From Rhododendron vialii (lineage: Eukaryota > Streptophyta > Magnoliopsida > Ericales > Ericaceae): a DNA stretch of 64,000 nt. The notes under the pieces are model-generated. The model had not been told where the DNA came from. It made no database searches and saw nothing but the letters and a program-made list of their open reading frames with translations. Location of the stretch: contig NC_080567.1 of the NCBI RefSeq assembly GCF_030253575.1, positions 38,035,501 to 38,099,500 of the forward strand. The letters are read 5' to 3'. Both the position numbers and the translations under genes were made by a program. The first letter of the stretch is position 1. Each line of letters starts with the position of its first letter. Positions 58,799-64,000 of this stretch are shown piece by piece.

Positions 58799-61700
58799 CT
58801 CAACACACACACATAATGTAGAGATACACCTGCAGCTGTATGTACATGCATGCCCAAAACATTTGCTTGTTGAGTTTTCATGCTTCTTCAAGTGTGAGAG
58901 TGAATTCTTGGGCCAAGTATGGGAGGTCTACAGAGGTCAGTTATTCGTGAGGAATTATCTTTGTCATGATCAGTAATTTTAATTTCTCAAACTCATAGTC
59001 AAACAAAATTCTCACACCTTCAATTTGGCTTGATATATAGATGAGTTTGGAAAAGGCTAATTCTATATTGTCGTCACATTTTCCCATATTGAGTGATAAC
59101 AAAATTATCTTCGAGGAGATTCAAGCCTTCTGCGATTGGTTGAACCTTAAACCACTAATACAGGTGCAACAGAGCTCTCTTATGGCTTGTTCCTTCCGCA
59201 ATAAAATAGCCCGATTATAAGCCGTGTTGGCTCGAACAAACCCTGCACAAGTTAGTAATTGAGCCCAAAGCTCCACTACGGAAACAACCTTGCATTTTGG
59301 TGGGTAATCCCTCTGTAAACAATATAATAGGGAATATAGAATAGGTCGACAGAAAACATTAAGTAGATATTTTCCCTTTGCCGACACAACACATGAAATA
59401 CCCCAACTAAAAATTACTACTCCACTATTCTCCATTACGTACTCTGGTATCATGCACATATATAATTGCCCTTATCCCTTTCTTTTTTGTCTTTCACCAA
59501 ATCCATTTTCCAACTCTAATAGTAATTGATATCTCAAAATATCATGATTTTAATATTAAAATATACAAAACACCAACTTCACTTTTTTTCTTTTTTAAAA
59601 ATCATGGATAAATCTAAGCGACTTTTTCTTCAATCCAAAAGATTTTTTTGAAGGTTGACTAATGAGTAATAAATCGACTAAATAAACCCATGTATCTATA
59701 ATTAATTTGATCGCCTGATTGGATCGGACGGATGCCAGTGTTGAAATCAGCACATGGGCTGCTGAAGTGTGGCTCCAATTCTCTCATTGGTCAAAGATGG
59801 CAGCCTTGGCAGCCTTTGTAGACTTCAAAAGATTTGCCTAAATCTTGAAAATCCCAGGCATGGGATTGCAGTAAATGAGCCTCTCGTGGCTCATGAATAG
59901 GGCTCCAGGTTTTGGCTATAAATTGGAGTCCTCTGCTTGGGGTTTGTATCTCTCTTGAGTGAGAGACCATTGAAGGAAATTGTGAGGTCTGTTTGCAGTA
60001 GAAATGTAGGTCAGAGATGAGAGAGTGTGGTGAGGTGAGAGACCTCACTTGTAAAGCTTCCTTTGTTTGAATAATTGCTCCGGTTTACCCCGTGGACGTA
60101 CCCGATTTTGGGGAACCACGTAAATCTTTGTCTCTGTGTTTGTGTGTGTGTTTGTGTTCTGGTTTGATCCTTAGTTTCCGCAACAGCCAGTTGGCTAGAA
60201 CTTTTCACTCCTATGTCCAGACGGCCGGAGGACACAGGACCTATAGGTAATAATTGGTCAAATCCCCCATAACAATCTAGTTAAAAAGAAAATGTTGCAC
60301 GATGACTGATTAGTATTACTACTTGCTAAGATATTGGGCTAGCTGTTTTTAGGCGGTGCATTTAGTTGTTTTTTTAAGACTTGCCATAGTTTATTTGAAG
60401 CAATGTGCTTTTCTCATGTAATGATAATGATGATCGCTGTATCTTTTTCCCCTTGTGCTTTGTCATAATTACATCTTTGGTAGGCCATGGAATGGGACTC
60501 TCAACATATGATTAACATGTTTTATACATCCAGGTGCTGAGTGAATTCACCCATGGAAAACAAGAAAAAGTGACCAAAACAGAGTTCAAAGTGGTGCTTT
60601 CAGACATTCTAATAGGCATGGCTGCTGGATTGAAGAGGGACCCGATTGTCATTCTTCGCATCGACGGGGAAGACCTCTCGGAGTTTATAAGGAGCTCGAA
60701 CTTTGAATTCGAGATGGTTTCCAAATTTTCGCAGATAGAGTTGCCCGAGGGATCCCTCAAAGACTATATAATCAAGGGATTTGAAAAACTTACAGTGGAG
60801 CAAGGAGTGCCTCCTGCTTCAGATTCTTGGGTAAGTTCACTTGTTTTAGTCGAGAAAAGTGATATAAATTTCACATAAATATACAAGTAAAAGGCATCCA
60901 TCGAAAAAAGAAGAAGTTGTAAATCAATATTGTACCTACATTTGTTTTCTTGGTACTTTGTCATTGTGAAAAGCATTAGTCTTTGAATCACATACTATCA
61001 AGTAGCTAACCCCTTGATAGTATCAAGTAACTATATAGCTTGCATGTAGACATGCACCCTGAATTTCGAAATTCTACAATGTCCATTTTCACTCCTCCAG
61101 ATTAGTCCATTTGTGTTTGCTTTTTCTTGGAGGGGGGGTTCCAAATGTATGTTTCTCATTGTTGAGAGGGATTAAATTTTCAAATAAGAACAGACATTCT
61201 TTACGCAACATTTGATCACCATGTTCTTGTGTTGATGTGTATGAAATTTCGTCGCACTCAAGTGAAAAGGAATGGAAATGAAACATTGCCGTATGATAGT
61301 TTGGAGTGTCCGTATTAAATTCTCTCTGGTGACTGAGCCACAAGGCCTACTTTAACAAGGAGTGGATTCTACAAAATGTGGAATGTTAGCGCACCGGAAC
61401 CCTCCCTTGTGATCAGAGTCATCAGACGTACAGTTTTTGTGATTCATAGCTCTGTACTTGTGCAACCAATGTTAGCAATTTTCTCACCATTGTTGTTTTC
61501 TTTCGGTACTTCCTTGGTGTTCTTAATTTTCTATATTTGAGAAGGTTATGAGCAACATCATAGAACCAGCTGTCCAATCTGATGGTGGATATGATCAGCA
61601 ACCCATTTCTCAAGAGGTATTTTTAAAAGAGTTTCACAAAGCAGCTGAGAGAGTGGCTCAGAAACTCAAGGAGCAGCCAGTGATTGTTGCCCACACTGAA

Positions 61701-63015
61701 AATACCTTCGATGGCAGCGGCATTAAGAGACTTCTATCAAACAAATTTGAATTGGACAAGGTTAGTGACGTATTGTTTTCTTTGTGTATTTCGGAATAAC
61801 TTGAAAACTAGATACGGAACACATTATTTGCTACTCATACACTTCACCTATTTTATATCGACTGGCATTCCTCCTTTGTTGTTTTCTGATGTGCCCTGCT
61901 TTTTATGCAAACAAAAATTTGCATTTGTTTTTCTTTTACCAAATGGTTACAAAAGTTTGATTTGTTTTGATCATCTCCTTGGTTTTGAGAGATCTGAATG
62001 ATACCTATGATCTCCATGGATGTGAGAGATCAGGCTTCTTAATGAACAATTGTTGCTATTTTGTTTTGTGATTCAGACACTGGAAGCAACTGTGAAAAAT
62101 ATTCCTAAAGACCGTAACGGGAAAATGCCCAAAGAGTATCTGCGGGTGGCGTTGGATGTGGTGGCCCCATCAGCGGGATTACCTCCATTTGGTGCAGTTG
62201 ATGAGGTACACAACTAACATATAACAACATTATAGAGTACTCATGGTTACATGCAGCATCTTGCACGACATTGATTTGGTGGACCTTACTTATTACGTGT
62301 GAGTTGCGTATTAAGCTACAACATCGATCAAACATTTTTCGAATGTGATCATTATAACTTACGTACAATTCTTGATATATGTTTGTTACGAGATGTTGGA
62401 AAAGTTTAAAGCACTAAAAACGAGTCAAAGAGTGTGTTTAGCTGGCTAATAGTCCTCTTCACAATATTCAACCTGTTCTCATACGCGTGAACAAACACAA
62501 TTTTCTTGAGCCAAAGTCCAATTACTCGCAATCCTCAAAACAAGACCAACTCAATTAGAGTACTTTTAGTGAACATTTTAGAGAAAATTTCTGAACTTTG
62601 TTCCAACAATAAACTTCTGTTGTTCTTCGGTCAACCAAACTTTTTTTGTACGTTGTAGCTGTGTCTGTTACAATAACTATGTGTTACGTGATAGTAAAAT
62701 AAAATAGAAGAGTTGGTCAAAGCAAATAATATTGTGGCGTAGATATTGTTTTTGTCTCTATTGTAGCCGTATCTCACTTAATTTGATGATATAAATTTGC
62801 AGATGGATCATGCTGTCGCATCGGTGATGAAGATGTTGGATGCAGATGATGGGCAGTTGGTCAAAGAAGAGGAGTTCAAGAAGTTACTGACAGAAATACT
62901 AGGGAGTCTGATGTTGCAGTTAGAAGGCAACATAATCTCTGTCTCTACAAATTCAGTTGTTCATGAGCCCATTGCTTCTGCTTCCACCCTCTTGCAACCA
63001 TCTGCTTCTTCATAG
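58494..63015 (+). CDS. EF-hand calcium-binding protein, five exons
   Basis: Plant EF-hand family protein of about 369 residues, likely a soluble calcium sensor; no specific partner can be named. Exons: 58494-58748, 60534-60830, 61545-61760, 62077-62205, 62803-63015. All introns are phase 0 and GT-AG, and the joined frame is open. Start: the ATG at 58494 (MAGKNSVTMKKK). A canonical loop DRDGDGKLSVKE lies at residues 45-56. Later EF-like segments are degenerate: KDRNGKMPKEY in exon 4, and DADDGQLVKEEE in exon 5, which is one residue short of the consensus. The exon 5 end is Ser/Ala-rich and hydrophilic. Intron 1 carries a second (CT)n tract (58757-58793) and a solo LTR. No defects seen. Confidence 0.9.
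58757..58793 (+). repeat. (CT)n microsatellite at the start of EF-hand intron 1
   Basis: About 18 CT units beginning nine bases after the splice donor, so close to the exon border that length changes could affect splicing. Confidence 0.9.
59734..60190. mobile_element. Solo LTR, 447 bp, with 5-bp target duplication
   Basis: Starts TGTTG (59739) and ends CAACA (60185), perfect inverted ends for an LTR, and is flanked by exact GCCAG copies (59734-59738 and 60186-60190). The right half has the phrase CCGTGGACGTA followed by GGAACCACGTAAATCTTTGT, typical of the 3' part of plant Ty1-copia LTRs. No internal retroviral-type sequence is present, so this is a solo LTR left by recombination. It sits in intron 1 of the EF-hand gene. 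Confidence 0.88.
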
Positions 63016-63243
63016 TGTATATATCGTAACCTATGTATCTGATCATAAGTTGCATATCAAGAAAACCCTGGTTAAGGGAGCGGTCAGTAGTTTCTAATTA
63101 ATAGTAATGTAATGTTTGGTTCACTTGATTTCGCTAATAAAATGTTTTGTTCACTCTAATAATGAGAAATAGTTTTAAATGGAGTTTATTCACCGTCTAT
63201 TTATGCTTTTTTCAACACACATTTGTGTGGATTTTCACACTAT

Positions 63244-63466
63244 TGTGTTTGGATGAATTTTTGAATTTGGTTTTTGGGGTAATGAGTTAAGAGAGAAATA
63301 GGGTAATGATTGGAGATATGGGTAATGAGTGAAGAGAGATAGAGAGAAATGGGAATAATGATTGGAGAGTGAGGAGAGATATGAAAATAATGGTTGAAAA
63401 TAGGTGTAATGAGTGTTTTTTAAGTTGAATTTTTTGTTTCAAGTTTCCATCCAAACTAAGCAACGT
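63244..63466. mobile_element. MITE with GTTTGGATG ends
   Basis: The left end near TGTTTGGATGAATTTTTGAA and the right end read inwards, GTTTGGATGGAAACTTGAAA, are imperfect inverted repeats. The middle is a run of GAGAGAGA/AATGATTGGAGA repeats. It lies 230 bp past the EF-hand stop codon. Confidence 0.6.
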
Positions 63467-64000
63467 GTCGCTCACGTTAAAGGAAAATTTTCAAAAAAGC
63501 TTCTAAACTATCGTCAAAATGTCTCATAAACTTCTAAACTTCAATAAATATTAATTAGACCTCTGGATTTGTCAAAATTTCATCAATGAACTCTCTGCCG
63601 TCTGTTTCCGTCAATGCACAAACGGATGATGCATACGTGGCCCATAAAGGTCGAAGCGTGTAGGAAATTGAGCGAGATTTTGGATTCTGGAATCACAGGG
63701 ATGTTGGTTTACGCGTCGTCACTCTCTCTATTTATTCTCTGTTTATGTTTTCATTAGTTACAATCTCTGTTGAAAGATCTGATTTTTAATTTGGTTTTTT
63801 GAGATTGTTATGGAAGAAGTAAAACAAAATAGGGTCTGGAACTAGTGAAGGAGGGAGGGAGTGAAAATGGAAGTTTGGATCGCAACTGTGTATAAATAGG
63901 GAGAGTTGAGGGTGGGTAATGGCGGGAATCGGGGATTTATTTCCCTCCACATGCAATATCCTCTGGGTAAGAAGAGGGAGTGACCCTCACGTGACTGTCC
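63467..64000. other. End of window, no gene recognised
   Basis: Contains AAGCTTCTAAACTATCGTCA / AAACTTCTAAACTTCAATAA phrases typical of the ends of a non-autonomous DNA element whose other end is not in view. No coding region seen. Confidence 0.4.

Noticed and set aside
58254-58881. Minus-strand frames with Arg-Glu repeats
   Set aside because: Antisense of the CT tracts around EF-hand exon 1.

Overview
This is a window of plant nuclear DNA, almost certainly from a eudicot. It is AT-rich, its genes are split by many GT-AG introns, and it is full of small DNA transposons. The gene families seen (CC-NB-ARC resistance gene, DYW-class PPR protein, GASA peptide, plant-type MTA nucleosidase, cytosolic cysteine synthase, ERD2-like protein) are all land-plant ones. 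The mix of elements would suit an asterid such as Ericales, but that is only a guess. No organellar, bacterial or viral segment was recognised.

Layout: (1) 1-7300: the 5' part of a CC-NB-ARC gene on the minus strand (1278-2304), then transposon-rich DNA with a 1.5 kb MULE-like element. (2) 7539-17494: an intact eight-exon 5'-methylthioadenosine nucleosidase (MTN) gene, plus strand, 255 codons. (3) 20454-21244: a three-exon GASA/snakin gene, minus strand, whose expected start codon reads CTG. (4) 23290-25894: a 2.6 kb element with mariner/Stowaway-type ends, holding three tandem 261-bp hairpins and a piece of an OTU cysteine protease. (5) 26973-32347: an ERD2-like membrane protein gene, minus strand, lacking its 5' exons; one intron holds a LINE fragment that is itself split by a hAT MITE. 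(6) 33350-34600: B3-like exon fragments. (7) 35173-37989: a single-exon DYW-type PPR gene, minus strand, with a palindromic MITE at its 5' side. (8) 40999-44620: a cytosolic O-acetylserine(thiol)lyase pseudogene. (9) 46392-47690: an orphan MATE exon and a short lysine-rich ORF. (10) 48242-57937: a second, direct-orientation copy of 10179-19866 carrying MTN exons 4-8 only. (11) 58494-63015: an intact five-exon EF-hand protein gene with a solo LTR in intron 1.

The main themes are a ~9.7 kb segmental duplication with about 28 kb between the copies, and gene decay: truncated NLR, half MTN copy, broken cysteine synthase, ERD2-like gene without its 5' end, GASA gene without an ATG. Only the PPR gene, the EF-hand gene and MTN copy 1 look structurally complete. 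Even MTN copy 1 carries Asn where the family has its catalytic Asp. All exon borders were read by eye from splice signals and known protein families; no alignment or expression data were available.
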